From Desulfatirhabdium butyrativorans DSM 18734 (lineage in GTDB: Bacteria; Desulfobacterota; Desulfobacteria; Desulfobacterales; Desulfatirhabdiaceae): a DNA stretch of 64,000 bases. Below the pieces are notes generated by a model. It saw nothing but the letters and a program-made list of their open reading frames with translations, had not been told where the DNA came from and did no database searches. Location: contig NZ_AUCU01000004.1 of the NCBI RefSeq assembly GCF_000429925.1, positions 1 to 64,000 on the forward strand, given 5' to 3'. The position numbers and the translations under genes are program-made. Of the stretch, positions 16,662-26,113 are shown piece after piece (position 1 is the stretch's first letter; every line of letters starts with the position of its first letter).

Positions 16662-17141
16662 ATGAGGGTCATGACAAGGTGCCGTTACACTTCCGGTTTG
16701 TTGTTGCTGCTTCTGTTGGTTGCCTGGATAGGCGGATGTGCATCATCATCCTCGAATTCTCCCCCTCCTTCTCAAACGACTCTGCGGAAAGACGCCAGCA
16801 GCATTCCGACATATTATGATTTCGGTGATGTGATGATTCCGAGCGAGTTGAGTCTTGTTCGAAAGGAGTCGTTTGTTTATGCCACTTCCGGCACCACTGC
16901 AGGGGTGTTGACCCTGAAGGGAAGGGTGGACAGGGATTCATTGATTACATTTTTTGAAAACAATATGGCCAAAGACAATTGGCGAATGATCAGTTCCTTC
17001 AGGGCGCCGAAAGCCATTCTTCTGTTTCAGAAAGACAACCGCTGGTGCATCATCAGCATCGAAGACGATTTCTGGAACGAATTGGTGAAGGTCTGGGTGG
17101 CGCCGACCATCAATGGTGCAGGCGGCGGGTTGATGAAGTAA
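16662..17141 (+). CDS. Small lipoprotein of unknown function
   Basis: This 159-residue protein starts at ATG 16662, six bases after AAGGAGG. A hydrophobic signal segment leads to a lipobox-like VAWIGGC, with lipidation expected at Cys26. The mature part has a Ser/Pro-rich linker followed by a compact domain (YYDFGDVMIPSELSL ... NWRMISSF ... LFQKDNRWCIISIED). That resembles uncharacterised lipoproteins of Desulfobacterota often found beside coaBC, but I cannot assign a role. The gene ends 142 bases before coaBC and is read in the same direction. Confidence 0.7.
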   Translation: MRVMTRCRYTSGLLLLLLLVAWIGGCASSSSNSPPPSQTTLRKDASSIPTYYDFGDVMIPSELSLVRKESFVYATSGTTAGVLTLKGRVDRDSLITFFENNMAKDNWRMISSFRAPKAILLFQKDNRWCIISIEDDFWNELVKVWVAPTINGAGGGLMK

Positions 17142-17283
17142 GAGTTCGGTATCTTTCGGGTAGAAATGACGATATCCGGGAAGCCAATAGCAAAGACCTT
17201 TCTGTGTTACCCTGCCGAAATATGCCGGTTTTTCCATTGGCGAAGGGAAATCGCGATTTGGCCGAGATCGGCCGGGAGGACTG

Positions 17284-18495
17284 ATGCCGAGTGTTGATTT
17301 GGCGCAGGCGTCCATCGTTGTGGGTGTCAGCGGCGGTATTGCAGCCTATAAGGGTGTGGAACTGGTTCGCTCCATTCGCAAGCTTGGGATGCAGGTTCGC
17401 GTGATCATGACATCCAATGCCACGCGGTTTGTCGGACCGATCACTTTTGAGGCGCTGAGCGGTAATCCGGTATGCCTGAACCTTTTCGAAGGCAGCGATC
17501 GTGCTTCGATCCAGCATATCGAGTGGGCCAGATCCGCCGATGCGGTCGTGGTGGCGCCAGCAACGGCCAATGTCATCGGCAAGCTGGCCTGCGGTATCGC
17601 CGACGATGCGCTCAGCACGTTTCTGCTCGCTGTATCCTCTCCCGTGCTGATCTGTCCATCCATGAATTCGCAGATGTATCTGAATCCAGCCGTTCAGCAA
17701 AACATCGAGAATCTTCGGCGTTTCGGTTACCGGATCGTAGAGCCGGAATCGGGAGAGCTTGCATGCGGCACGAGCGGTCCCGGAAGACTCCCCGAGCCCG
17801 AAGACATTCTGGATGAGCTGGTTGCCGTCCTGACGTCCAAAGATTTTTCCGGAAAACGGATCCTGATCAGCGCCGGCCCCACACGGGAGCATTTCGATCC
17901 TGTCCGTTTCATCAGCAACCCGTCTTCCGGTAAAATGGGGTATGCCCTGGCGGTTGCGGCGCATCATCGCGGCGCCGATGTTCTCCTGGTTACCGGCCCG
18001 ACCCATCTGGCCCCTCCCCGGGCAGTTCAGACGATTGGCGTTAACTCAGCCGCCCAAATGGCGGAGGCGGTTTTCAATCATGCCGGTCAAGCCGATATCG
18101 TCATCATGACGGCCGCTGTTTCCGACTACCGGCCCGAAGTCCAGGCGGATCAGAAAATGAAAAAGGGTCCGGATGACTTGACGCTTCGTCTTGTCAAAAA
18201 TCCGGATATTCTGCGGACACTTGGAGAGCGAAAATCTCCCGGACAGTTGCTCATCGGGTTTGCCGCTGAAACCGAACAGCTGAGAGCCCATGCAACACAA
18301 AAGCTCCGGGAAAAAAATCTCGACATGATCGTCGGCAATCTGGTGGGGCGGACGGATTCCGGATTTGCCGCAGACACCAATCAGGTCAGCCTTTTTTATC
18401 CCACCGGAAATGTGGAGACGATGCCCCTCATGGAAAAACAGAAGCTTGCTCATCACCTTCTGGATCGAATCGCCGGTTTGCCAACCATGACATGA
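17284..18495 (+). CDS. coaBC: Bifunctional phosphopantothenoylcysteine decarboxylase/phosphopantothenate-cysteine ligase
   Basis: This 403-residue CoaBC catalyses two steps of coenzyme A synthesis. The CoaC half (1-185) has an FMN-binding start [11 protein letters not shown], catalytic His78 ([22 protein letters not shown]), the PxMNxxM motif PSMNSQMY (from residue 125) and catalytic Cys161 in LACGTSGPG. The CoaB half (from about 195) has the ligase nucleotide-binding segment [19 protein letters not shown] and DQKMKK. GGGAGGA precedes the ATG. The TGA stop is also the first three bases of a 311-bp repeat element. Confidence 0.95.
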   Translation: MPSVDLAQASIVVGVSGGIAAYKGVELVRSIRKLGMQVRVIMTSNATRFVGPITFEALSGNPVCLNLFEGSDRASIQHIEWARSADAVVVAPATANVIGKLACGIADDALSTFLLAVSSPVLICPSMNSQMYLNPAVQQNIENLRRFGYRIVEPESGELACGTSGPGRLPEPEDILDELVAVLTSKDFSGKRILISAGPTREHFDPVRFISNPSSGKMGYALAVAAHHRGADVLLVTGPTHLAPPRAVQTIGVNSAAQMAEAVFNHAGQADIVIMTAAVSDYRPEVQADQKMKKGPDDLTLRLVKNPDILRTLGERKSPGQLLIGFAAETEQLRAHATQKLREKNLDMIVGNLVGRTDSGFAADTNQVSLFYPTGNVETMPLMEKQKLAHHLLDRIAGLPTMT

Positions 18496-18803
18496 TGGGC
18501 TCGAAAAAAGCCAGATGCTCTTGATTGACCCGCAGGAGAGCGAGTGGATTTTGCTCAGCAGCGGAAAAACTCAGCATCCCGATCTCGTAGGATCGGGCGG
18601 GGCGTTAAAGCGGAAACGATGGTTTTCCGAAACGCAACATACGGTTTTTCAATTAAAGATGGATGGAGCGCATCCGCCAGATCCAACGATTTCCGGCTGC
18701 TTCAAACACGTTTCCGCTGCTTCGCAAAACACCACCCGCTCCCCTTCCGGAAGCCCGTTATTGCAAGAAAATCGGTAGGTGGCGACTTTTTACGAGACCA
18801 TCT
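18493..18803. repeat. 311-bp MITE-like element A with terminal inverted repeats and inner hairpin
   Basis: The left end TGATGGGCTCGAAAAAAGCC (18493-18512) and the right end CGACTTTTTACGAGACCATCT (18783-18803) are inverted copies. Inside, 18549-18600 and 18681-18730 can pair as an imperfect hairpin of about 50 bp (shared blocks GCAGCGGAAA and GATCTCGTAGGAT against their complements). The element is homologous, and within one base in length, to that at 57882-58191. It supplies the coaBC stop codon. No conserved reading frame is shared by the two copies, so it appears non-coding and non-autonomous. Confidence 0.85.
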
Positions 18804-19177
18804 GAGTGCCTTGCAATGTCGTTATCCTGAAAATCCGGCAGTCAGTCCATCGGAATCTTAGGATCGTCAAACCGGCGAAATCCCGCCCGCTGCGGGAGGA
18901 ATGCATTCCCATGAGAGCAGGGATTTGGTATATGCTGGAGCAAGGCGTTCGCCGGGGTGACGGGCCAAGGGAATTACGATTGCGATTACGACAACGACAA
19001 CGATTATCCCCAGCAATGCGAATAGAGGGGTTTTTCGATAAATGGCTATGGCGGCATCGCCGCCCCCGAAAATGGAAATCGGTCTGCACCCTTATAACCT
19101 ATCGCCTATCGCCCATAGCCCATAGCCTGTATTCAGACATGAGGATGAAATCAACCGAACACCGGAGCTGACAAATT
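18804..19177. repeat. Intergenic region with hexamer and heptamer repeats
   Basis: This gap after element A holds a CCGGCGAAATCCCGCCCGC segment and GTTCGCCGGGGTGACGG. An array of ATTACGAC/AACGAC hexamer-type units lies at about 18974-19007, and a TATCGCCTATCGCCCATAG heptamer array at about 19099-19130. No gene is evident. It ends at the ribosome binding region of the glycosylase gene. Confidence 0.75.
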
Positions 19178-19867
19178 TTGAACGATCTGTTGTTGGAAAT
19201 CCGCAATACCTTGCTGATGTTGAAAGGAATGGGGGTTGAGCAATTGAGTTGCAGTGAAGATACCCTTCAGAAATTCGATTTGCTGGGAAACTTGCAACAT
19301 GCGGCAAAATACGATGAAAGCCTCGATGAGATTCGTGCGGATATTGGTGAATGCACGCGGTGTGAACTCAGCAGGAAGCGGACAAAACTGGTGTTCGGCG
19401 AAGGTAACCCGCAGGCCGTATTGATGTTTGTCGGAGAAGGGCCGGGGCAGGATGAAGATCGGACCGGAAGGCCTTTTGTCGGAAGATCGGGCCAGTTGCT
19501 GACCAAAATTATCGAAGCGATGCAATTGAAACGAGAAGATGTGTATATCGGCAATGTCGTTAAATGCAGACCGCCAGGAAACAGAACGCCACTGCCCGAA
19601 GAAATCGAAATCTGCCGGCCGTTTCTGGAACGCCAGATTCAGGTCATTCACCCCCGATTCCTGTGCACGCTGGGGGCTGTCGCCACGCATGCCCTGTTGC
19701 GAACCACCGAGCCGATTTCGAGAATGCGGGGAAAATTTTACGACTATCGCGGCATGCGGCTGCTTCCAACCTTCCACCCCTCCTATCTGCTGAAAAATCC
19801 GGAAAAAAAGCGGGAAACCTGGGAGGATATGAAGCGGCTCATGGCTGCAATGGCGGACCATCGCTGA
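19178..19867 (+). CDS. Family 4-type uracil-DNA glycosylase (4Fe-4S)
   Basis: This 229-residue enzyme would excise uracil from DNA. The four cluster cysteines C59, C62, C130 and C146 follow the family 4 pattern (C-x2-C, then C-x15-C). Motif A is GEGPGQDED (86-94), followed by TGRPFVGRSGQLL, and the C-terminal HPS motif is TFHPSYLL. The likely start is TTG 19178, since an in-frame stop lies 9 bases before it and GGAG sits 10 bases upstream. An internal ATG would cut the N-terminus, which is variable in this family. Confidence 0.88.
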   Translation: MNDLLLEIRNTLLMLKGMGVEQLSCSEDTLQKFDLLGNLQHAAKYDESLDEIRADIGECTRCELSRKRTKLVFGEGNPQAVLMFVGEGPGQDEDRTGRPFVGRSGQLLTKIIEAMQLKREDVYIGNVVKCRPPGNRTPLPEEIEICRPFLERQIQVIHPRFLCTLGAVATHALLRTTEPISRMRGKFYDYRGMRLLPTFHPSYLLKNPEKKRETWEDMKRLMAAMADHR

Positions 19868-19974
19868 GGTGTATCGACCAAAGCCTTTCGCTCCGGGAGA
19901 AAGCATGTCCGATGGGGCAGCGAAATCCCCGCTGATTTTCTCAACGCTGTAATTGATTTTGAAACGGAAAATAC

Positions 19975-20883
19975 ATGTGCCCTGTTGGTCTGCGTATCGA
20001 TGTGGATACACTGAGAGGCACACGGATCGGCGTTCTGCACCTCATCGATCTGCTGGCCAAATACCATATTCATGCAAGCTTTTTCTTTTCGGTCGGTCCG
20101 GACAATATGGGTCGCCATTTGTGGCGGCTTCTGCGTCCCGCCTTTCTGATCAAGATGCTCAGGACGCGGGCGAGCCGACTCTATGGCTGGGACATTTTGC
20201 TTCAGGGTACGTTGTGGCCGGGCCCCGTGATCGGCAGGCGTTGTGCCGGGCCCATCCGGAAGGCCGCATCAGCAGGTCATGAAATCGGACTTCATGCCTG
20301 GGACCACCACCGCTGGCAGATGAAGATCGATGCCATGGACCGCCATGCCATTGCGGCGGAAATCCGGAAAGCATTCGATTTGCTGGAGGAAATCCTCGGA
20401 AAACCGCCGCAGAGCTTTGCGGCTCCTGCCTGGAGGGTAACGCCGCAAGCCCTCGATGTGCTGAATACATTCCCGTTCGCGTATGAGTCCGATTGTCGAG
20501 GCCACTCGATTTTTCGACCGCTCATTTCCGGAAAATATTATGGGCATGTTCAGGTGCCAACCACGATGCCCACATACGACGAGCTGATCGGGGTGCATTG
20601 TACCCCCGAAACCTACAATGACTACATCCTGGACAAGATTGCGCCGGGAAGCCTTCATGTGCTGACCATCCACGCCGAAGTGGAAGGAATCAGTTGTCTG
20701 AATCTTTTCGAAGATTTTCTGATCCAGGCGGCTCGGCGAGGCATCTCCTTTCACCCGCTTGGCGAACTCGTGCGCTGCGATGATCGTGCCGTTCCGTTAT
20801 CGGCAATCGATCAGTCACGGGTCACCGGTAGAGAAGGATGGATTTCCTGCCAGGCGCCCACATCCACCCCATCCACAGATTGA
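19975..20883 (+). CDS. arnD: ArnD-like polysaccharide deacetylase (undecaprenyl-phosphate 4-formamido-L-Ara deformylase)
   Basis: This 302-residue NodB-fold protein resembles ArnD, which removes the formyl group from the C55-P-linked 4-formamido-arabinose used to modify lipid A. RIDVDTLRGTR (D9, D11) takes the place of the NodB first Asp motif. The metal ligand motif is HEIGLHAWDHHRWQ (His107, H111, H112). SFAAPAWRVTP and a C-terminal LHVLTIHAEVEG also fit ArnD. It lies 15 bases before arnT and is read with it; the genes for the earlier sugar-nucleotide steps (arnA, arnB, arnC) are not in the window. The ribosome binding site is weak (ACGGAAA). Confidence 0.85.
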   Translation: MCPVGLRIDVDTLRGTRIGVLHLIDLLAKYHIHASFFFSVGPDNMGRHLWRLLRPAFLIKMLRTRASRLYGWDILLQGTLWPGPVIGRRCAGPIRKAASAGHEIGLHAWDHHRWQMKIDAMDRHAIAAEIRKAFDLLEEILGKPPQSFAAPAWRVTPQALDVLNTFPFAYESDCRGHSIFRPLISGKYYGHVQVPTTMPTYDELIGVHCTPETYNDYILDKIAPGSLHVLTIHAEVEGISCLNLFEDFLIQAARRGISFHPLGELVRCDDRAVPLSAIDQSRVTGREGWISCQAPTSTPSTD

Positions 20884-20898
20884 GAACTTCCAAGCACC

Positions 20899-22581
20899 AT
20901 GCAAACACGGCCCATATCCTATTTCCTGCTCCTGCTGTCCTTTTTTTTGATAGCCTATATTTTCCCCTTGGGTGCCCGGGACCTGGTCATTCCGGATGAA
21001 ACCCGTTATGGGGAAATACCGAGGGAGATGATCGCCCAAAACGAGTGGATCGTCCCAAAACTCAACGGGCTTCGCTATTTTGAAAAACCCGTACTGGGTT
21101 ATTGGGTGCATGCGGCTTCCCTGTTGATTTTCGGCGAAAACAATTTTGCGGTGCGCTTTCCTTCCGTCCTGGCTGTCGGGCTTTCGGCATTGCTCGTTTT
21201 TGGAATGGTTCAGAGGGCTCTTCGGAACAGTTCGGACAAGGGCCCTTTCCCAGCCACTCTTGCCGCGCTGGTTTACCTTTCCTGCATTGAGGTGTTCGGA
21301 GTCGGGAACACGGCTGTTCTGGACAGCCTCTTCGCTTTTCTGGTGACGGCAAGCATTTGTGCCTTTCATGGGGCTTGCGAAGCCCCATCGGGATCGAGGC
21401 GGGAAAAATCGTTTCTGGTGCTTGCGGGTTTGGGTTGCGGTCTTGGTTTTCTGACGAAGGGTTTTCTGGCTTTGGCAGTTCCGGTTGCGGCCATTGTGCC
21501 GTTTTTCATCTGGGAGCGGCGCTTGGCGGACATCTTTCGCATGAGCTGGATTCCCATTTTGACTGCTTGCCTTGTCGCATTGCCCTGGGGGCTCGCGATC
21601 CATTTCAGGGAACCGGATTTCTGGCGCTTCTTCTTCTGGAACGAGCATATCCGCCGCTTTATGGCAAGCAATGCCCAACACAAGGAGTCCTTCTGGTTTT
21701 TCTTTCTGGTTGCCCCCGCCATGTTTGTGCCCTGGACGTTTCTGATTCCAGCGGCTGTCGCCGGGATCAGGGATCGGGTACAGGAGCAGGGTTCCCGAGG
21801 ACGTCTGATCCGCTTTTCGCTATGCTGGTTGATCTTTCCGTTTCTGTTGTTTTCTCTTTCCAAAGGGAAACTTCTGACCTACATTCTGCCGTGTTTTCCG
21901 CCATTTGCCATTTCCGTCGCTTTCGGGCTCGATGCGCTTTTTCAAAAGAGCCGGCAGAGCAGACTGCTTCAGGGGGGGATTCTGGTCAATGCCTTCCTGT
22001 TCGGTCTGATCCTGATCGGGTTCGGCTATGTGCAGGCCTTTGGCTTCGAGGGGATCAGGCCTTTTGAAGAATTCTGGAAAGCCGGGCTTGCCGCCACCGG
22101 TGTTTTGTGTATTCTGCTGATGTGTTGGCTGGCCTATAGAAGCACCCATCAACGAAAAAAGGTCCTTCTTTTCGGCATGGCACCGTTTCTGTTGTATTTC
22201 GTCACACACTTCACCATTCCGGATCAAACGATAGAAGCCAAATGCCCGGGTCCTTTTCTGGAAAAAGCCATCCGGGGTCTTCCCCGGGATGTGCTGATTC
22301 TTTCCGATGAGGAATCGGTCACTGCAGTCTGCTGGTATCTCAAGAGAAGCGATGTCTATGTCGTTGGCCTTCCGGGTGAGCTCGATTACGGTTCTGAATA
22401 TCCGGATGCCGCCGGAAGGCTGATGGAAGTGCAGCGGGCATCCGATCTGATCCGCCAAAACCCCGGTAAAACGATCCTCATTTCACAGGCGGAAAACATC
22501 CTGCAATGGCGGCAGGAGCTGCCAGAGCCTGTCTTTCAGGAAAGAAGCGGCCCGTCGGGATTTGTCCTGTTCCGGTACTGA
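20899..22581 (+). CDS. arnT: ArnT-like lipid A aminoarabinose glycosyltransferase (GT-C)
   Basis: This 560-residue protein has about 11-12 hydrophobic segments and the first-loop motif IPDETRYGEIPREM (D33/E34) typical of ArnT/PMT-type GT-C enzymes. These transfer 4-amino-4-deoxy-L-arabinose from the C55 carrier to lipid A in the periplasm. FEKPVLGYWVH follows as expected. The C-terminal 150 residues are soluble. Pairing with arnD strongly supports this role and predicts reduced binding of cationic peptides. The downstream gspK reading frame overlaps its end in another frame, but the better gspK start is 59 bases beyond. Confidence 0.85.
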   Translation: MQTRPISYFLLLLSFFLIAYIFPLGARDLVIPDETRYGEIPREMIAQNEWIVPKLNGLRYFEKPVLGYWVHAASLLIFGENNFAVRFPSVLAVGLSALLVFGMVQRALRNSSDKGPFPATLAALVYLSCIEVFGVGNTAVLDSLFAFLVTASICAFHGACEAPSGSRREKSFLVLAGLGCGLGFLTKGFLALAVPVAAIVPFFIWERRLADIFRMSWIPILTACLVALPWGLAIHFREPDFWRFFFWNEHIRRFMASNAQHKESFWFFFLVAPAMFVPWTFLIPAAVAGIRDRVQEQGSRGRLIRFSLCWLIFPFLLFSLSKGKLLTYILPCFPPFAISVAFGLDALFQKSRQSRLLQGGILVNAFLFGLILIGFGYVQAFGFEGIRPFEEFWKAGLAATGVLCILLMCWLAYRSTHQRKKVLLFGMAPFLLYFVTHFTIPDQTIEAKCPGPFLEKAIRGLPRDVLILSDEESVTAVCWYLKRSDVYVVGLPGELDYGSEYPDAAGRLMEVQRASDLIRQNPGKTILISQAENILQWRQELPEPVFQERSGPSGFVLFRY

Positions 22582-22639
22582 AAGGATTTTTGCGGATTGC
22601 CAACCGGATGTCGTGGGTGAGGATTTGAAGACCCTCCGC

Positions 22640-23683
22640 ATGTGTAAATCCAATGGATTTGTGCTGCTGATCACGCTTGCACTCATTACGGTTCTGCTTG
22701 CGCTGACCTTCAGCCTGCATCGCAGCGGAATAAGGGCCTATGTGCGGAGTTCGCTTTCGGGAAAGCGTGCGATTCTGCACGCCATGGCAGAGAGCGGCAT
22801 CCGACTGGGCATGGCGATATTGATCCGGGACAAGACGGAAAGTGAAATCGATTCGATCCAGGAGTGCTGGGCGGACGGAGAATGCCTGAAAAAGCATACC
22901 GAAGCGCTCGCCTTTGACGAAGGCGAGGTGCGCCTTTCCATTGAAGATGAGCAGGGCAAACTTCAGATCAACGCCCTGGTGACGGGGCAGAACGGTAACC
23001 AGTTCCATCCCGCTGGTTATGCGGCATGGAGCCGCTTTCTGCAGGATCGCGCCAAAAACCTGCAACTCGATATCGATGCAGAGGAGATCGTCGATTCGCT
23101 GAAAGATTGGATGGATGCGGAAGACGATGATCGGATTACCGGGGCCAAGGGCGCCGAATCGGCCTATTACATGGGCCTGCCGCATCCCTATCCCTGCAAG
23201 AACGCGGCGGTGGACGATATCCGGGAACTGCTCCGGGTCCGTGGGATTTCCTCGGAGCTCTTTTATGGAAAACCGGATCATCCCGGGATGGTTTCATTCA
23301 TCACGGCATGCTCCGAAAAACTGATCCCCGGTCGTTTCGGCAGGATCAACATCAATACGGCAAAGCCCGAAATTCTCCGGCTGGTACTCCCCGAAAGCCG
23401 GGAGTACCTGGCTGAGGAAATGGCTGCATACCGCAGTGCCCGCTCGGCCGTTTCGTTTGTTCATGATCTTTCCGACCCGCTGTGGTATAAGCAGGTGCCT
23501 GGGTTGGCGGATGTTGCCATTCCAGTCGACTGGATTTGCCTGGCAAGCGACCTCTTCACGATCAGCACAACGGCACGGATCGATGCAGCCACCGTGAGCA
23601 TCACGGCTCGGGTGCTTCGGGAAAAGGATCCGAAGAGCGGGGGATGGGGATGCCGGATCATTACATGGGAATCGGATCGATAA
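22640..23683 (+). CDS. gspK: Type II secretion minor pseudopilin GspK
   Basis: This 347-residue protein starts MCKSNGFVLLITLALITV: a short leader, a prepilin peptidase site after Gly6, and a hydrophobic helix. It lacks Glu at mature position 5, as GspK proteins do. The following globular part (INALVTGQNG, DAEEIVDSLKDWMDAEDDD, FGRININTAKPEILRLV) is the typical T2SSK double helix-hairpin fold. GspK caps the pseudopilus in the periplasm. It is followed 4 bases later by gspL. The start at 22640 was chosen because it begins right at the leader; a longer frame from 22562 would overlap arnT. Confidence 0.88.
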   Translation: MCKSNGFVLLITLALITVLLALTFSLHRSGIRAYVRSSLSGKRAILHAMAESGIRLGMAILIRDKTESEIDSIQECWADGECLKKHTEALAFDEGEVRLSIEDEQGKLQINALVTGQNGNQFHPAGYAAWSRFLQDRAKNLQLDIDAEEIVDSLKDWMDAEDDDRITGAKGAESAYYMGLPHPYPCKNAAVDDIRELLRVRGISSELFYGKPDHPGMVSFITACSEKLIPGRFGRININTAKPEILRLVLPESREYLAEEMAAYRSARSAVSFVHDLSDPLWYKQVPGLADVAIPVDWICLASDLFTISTTARIDAATVSITARVLREKDPKSGGWGCRIITWESDR

Positions 23684-23687
23684 GACG

Positions 23688-25145
23688 ATGGACGATCAAA
23701 TCCTGACGGTTCAATGGCAAACGGGAAGTGTCGAGGCCGCCGTTGTCCGGGTCGGGCGAAAATCCTTTCAGGTGATCGACCGGGCTCGGGTCGAGGGGAA
23801 TTCCCATTGCGGTGGCGAACCGGAAACATTGCTCCAACAGGTTCTTTCCGCTCTGGCCCAACGCGTGCCGATCCATTCGCTCGACTGCCTTGTCCTGATT
23901 TCAGCGGCCCTGTTTCAGTTCCGGCTGATGTTTCTTCCGTTTCAAAAACGACAGGATATCGAACAGGTGCTTCCTTTCGAGATCGGCGCCACCATCATTG
24001 GCGGGATCGAATCGATGGCCGTGGATTTCGATGTGGTCGGAAACAGTGAAAAAGGATCCCTCATTCTTGCTGCATGCATCCAAAAACGGTGCATCGAAAA
24101 GATGCTGGCAGAGCTTTGCCCCTATCGAATCCGAATGTTTCGGATCGTTCCTTCGGGATATGCATTGGCCAGGGGGATTTTCCCCCGGGATGAGGGGCAG
24201 GGACGGGCATGGGTGCTCATCGATGCCGAATCGCCGCAGGAAGTTACGCTGGTGGGGAGGGTGAACAATACCATCCGATTTGTGCGGCATGTGTATTTGG
24301 ATATTCCCCTGGTGGAACACGATGCCGCCGGATGGCACACGCTGGGCATGGAAATCCGGCGTACGCTTCTGGCCGAACGGGAACGGGCCGATTTTGCCTT
24401 TTTGCCGGATTTCGGGGTGTTTCGGAGCGACAACGACGCTGCCGGCCTTGCGATATTGGAGCGGCTGGCACAAGCTGCCCAATTGCCGATCAAAACCCTG
24501 GAATCATGGATCGGTGCGGATGATGGCCTATCATCCGAAGGGAACGCCGGTTTCCCGCTTCAGATGCAGATCCAGGGAGCCAGGATGGCGGGTGGACTCG
24601 ATTTTCGCCCGCAGAGCCGTTCCATTCGCACTTTCTGGAACAATCGGCGCAGGCGCATCCTGTGGATGGCAGGTCTTGCGGGGCTCGCTGCCATTTGCGG
24701 GCTTGCCTATATCGGAATGGATATGGCGCTATCGGCAAGGCAGGTCAAAGCCCTCGATCAGATGATATCGGAGCGCTTCTACCGGGTGTTTCCAAGGGAT
24801 GTTCCGATGGTGGAGCCGGTTCAGCAGCTTCGGACGAAAATCAAGGAACTCGAAGACGACCCGTTGCTTGCATTCTCCGGACAACCTTCACGGACAATCG
24901 ATATATTGGATGCCTTCAGCAGGGATGTGCTGGCAAAACTCGATGTGGTGATCACCCGGATGAACATCGAGAGAGACAGACTTTCCTTATCGGGGCATGC
25001 TGCCGATTACGAATCGGTCTATGAGATGAAGCGTCGGATCGAAAAGACGGATGGCCCGGCTTCCGTTACCATCCAGTCCGCAACCCAGGAACAGAAACAG
25101 AACCGGGTGATTTTTTCGATGGACATCTCCCGCTTCAATCCCTGA
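23688..25145 (+). CDS. gspL: Type II secretion inner-membrane protein GspL
   Basis: This 485-residue protein has the GspL layout: a cytoplasmic actin-like part of about 320 residues (FLPFQKRQDIEQVLPFEI, then WVLIDAESPQEVTLVG), one membrane span at about 324-344 after RRRR, and a periplasmic ferredoxin-like part of about 140 residues. GspL links the GspE ATPase to the pseudopilus. gspK is immediately upstream. gspM, which normally follows, is not here; the next gene is a glycosyltransferase, and gspC-J and gspN are not in the window. Confidence 0.82.
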   Translation: MDDQILTVQWQTGSVEAAVVRVGRKSFQVIDRARVEGNSHCGGEPETLLQQVLSALAQRVPIHSLDCLVLISAALFQFRLMFLPFQKRQDIEQVLPFEIGATIIGGIESMAVDFDVVGNSEKGSLILAACIQKRCIEKMLAELCPYRIRMFRIVPSGYALARGIFPRDEGQGRAWVLIDAESPQEVTLVGRVNNTIRFVRHVYLDIPLVEHDAAGWHTLGMEIRRTLLAERERADFAFLPDFGVFRSDNDAAGLAILERLAQAAQLPIKTLESWIGADDGLSSEGNAGFPLQMQIQGARMAGGLDFRPQSRSIRTFWNNRRRRILWMAGLAGLAAICGLAYIGMDMALSARQVKALDQMISERFYRVFPRDVPMVEPVQQLRTKIKELEDDPLLAFSGQPSRTIDILDAFSRDVLAKLDVVITRMNIERDRLSLSGHAADYESVYEMKRRIEKTDGPASVTIQSATQEQKQNRVIFSMDISRFNP

Positions 25146-25169
25146 TCCGCCTTTTTGGACCATTGCTTC

Positions 25170-26081
25170 GTGGAACTATCCTTTATCATTGTCAACTGGA
25201 ATACCAAAGCGCTGCTGCTGCAGTGTCTCGATTCCATACGGGAAACGGTAGTAGACATCGGTTATGAAATCTGGGTGGTGGACAATGCATCCACCGACGG
25301 GAGCGCCGAAGCGGTGCAGGCGCATGATCCAGGCGTGCATCTGCTGCGAAACGAAGTGAATCTCGGGTTTGCCGCGGCTAACAATCAGGCCTTTTCGCGG
25401 ATGGCGGGACGGTATGCCATCCTGCTCAATTCGGATGCGAGGCTGACACCCGGAGCGGCCCGAATCTTATATGACTACATGGAAGGACATCCGGATGCCG
25501 GTATGGCCTGCGGTCAACTGCTCAATGCCGATGGTTCCCTGCAGCGCTCGGTAGCCAATTTCCCATCCTGGGTGACCCTTCTCGGCAACGAAACCTTGCT
25601 CAACCTGCTGCTTCCACGGCGCTATCCCGGCAAGCGCCGGGTTCTCGGACATCCCATCGAAGTGGAATCGGGGATCGGGGCATGTCTGATCCTGCGAAAG
25701 GCGGCCATCGATCAAATTGGCGGGTTCGATGAAGGATACTTTTTTTTCTTCGAAGAAACCGATTACGCCAAACGGATGTGGGAAAACGGTTGGAAAGTGA
25801 TGTTTGTGCCGCAGGCGCGCATCGTCCATGAACAGGGCAAAAGTGTCGGCACCCGGGCGGATGGGAGAATGCTGTTTTACCGATCCCGATACCGGTATCT
25901 TCGGAAATGGCACCCTTCGACCCATTCGCTTTTAGGGGTTCTCATCGTTGCGCGTCTGTTGGCCAATTTCCTGCTTTCGGGAGCCGGTGTCTTGTTGACG
26001 GCGGGCTGCGTTCCGTCGGTTCGCGTCAAGACGGCGGTTTATGGTAAACTGCTGTTGTGGCACTTGATGGGATGCCCTTGA
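25170..26081 (+). CDS. GT2 family glycosyltransferase
   Basis: About 303 residues from GTG 25170, giving the usual N-terminus (V)ELSFIIVNWNT; a TTG at 25155 is an alternative. Motifs: EIWVVDNASTDGS (nucleotide-sugar site), LLNSDARLTPGAA (a DxD-type metal site), GACLILRKAAIDQIGGFDEGYFFFFEETDY and a C-terminal pair of hydrophobic segments. The pattern is that of rhamnosyltransferase-like GT2 enzymes acting on cell-surface polysaccharides. It lies between gspL and a Trm112-like gene. The acceptor is unknown. Confidence 0.85.
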   Translation: MELSFIIVNWNTKALLLQCLDSIRETVVDIGYEIWVVDNASTDGSAEAVQAHDPGVHLLRNEVNLGFAAANNQAFSRMAGRYAILLNSDARLTPGAARILYDYMEGHPDAGMACGQLLNADGSLQRSVANFPSWVTLLGNETLLNLLLPRRYPGKRRVLGHPIEVESGIGACLILRKAAIDQIGGFDEGYFFFFEETDYAKRMWENGWKVMFVPQARIVHEQGKSVGTRADGRMLFYRSRYRYLRKWHPSTHSLLGVLIVARLLANFLLSGAGVLLTAGCVPSVRVKTAVYGKLLLWHLMGCP

Positions 26082-26113
26082 TATGGAGAAGTGAAGAGAA
26101 AAGGAGAACACCG

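Noticed and set aside
18515-18778. 87-codon frame inside repeat element A
   Set aside because: Element B does not keep this frame, so it is not a conserved product of the element.
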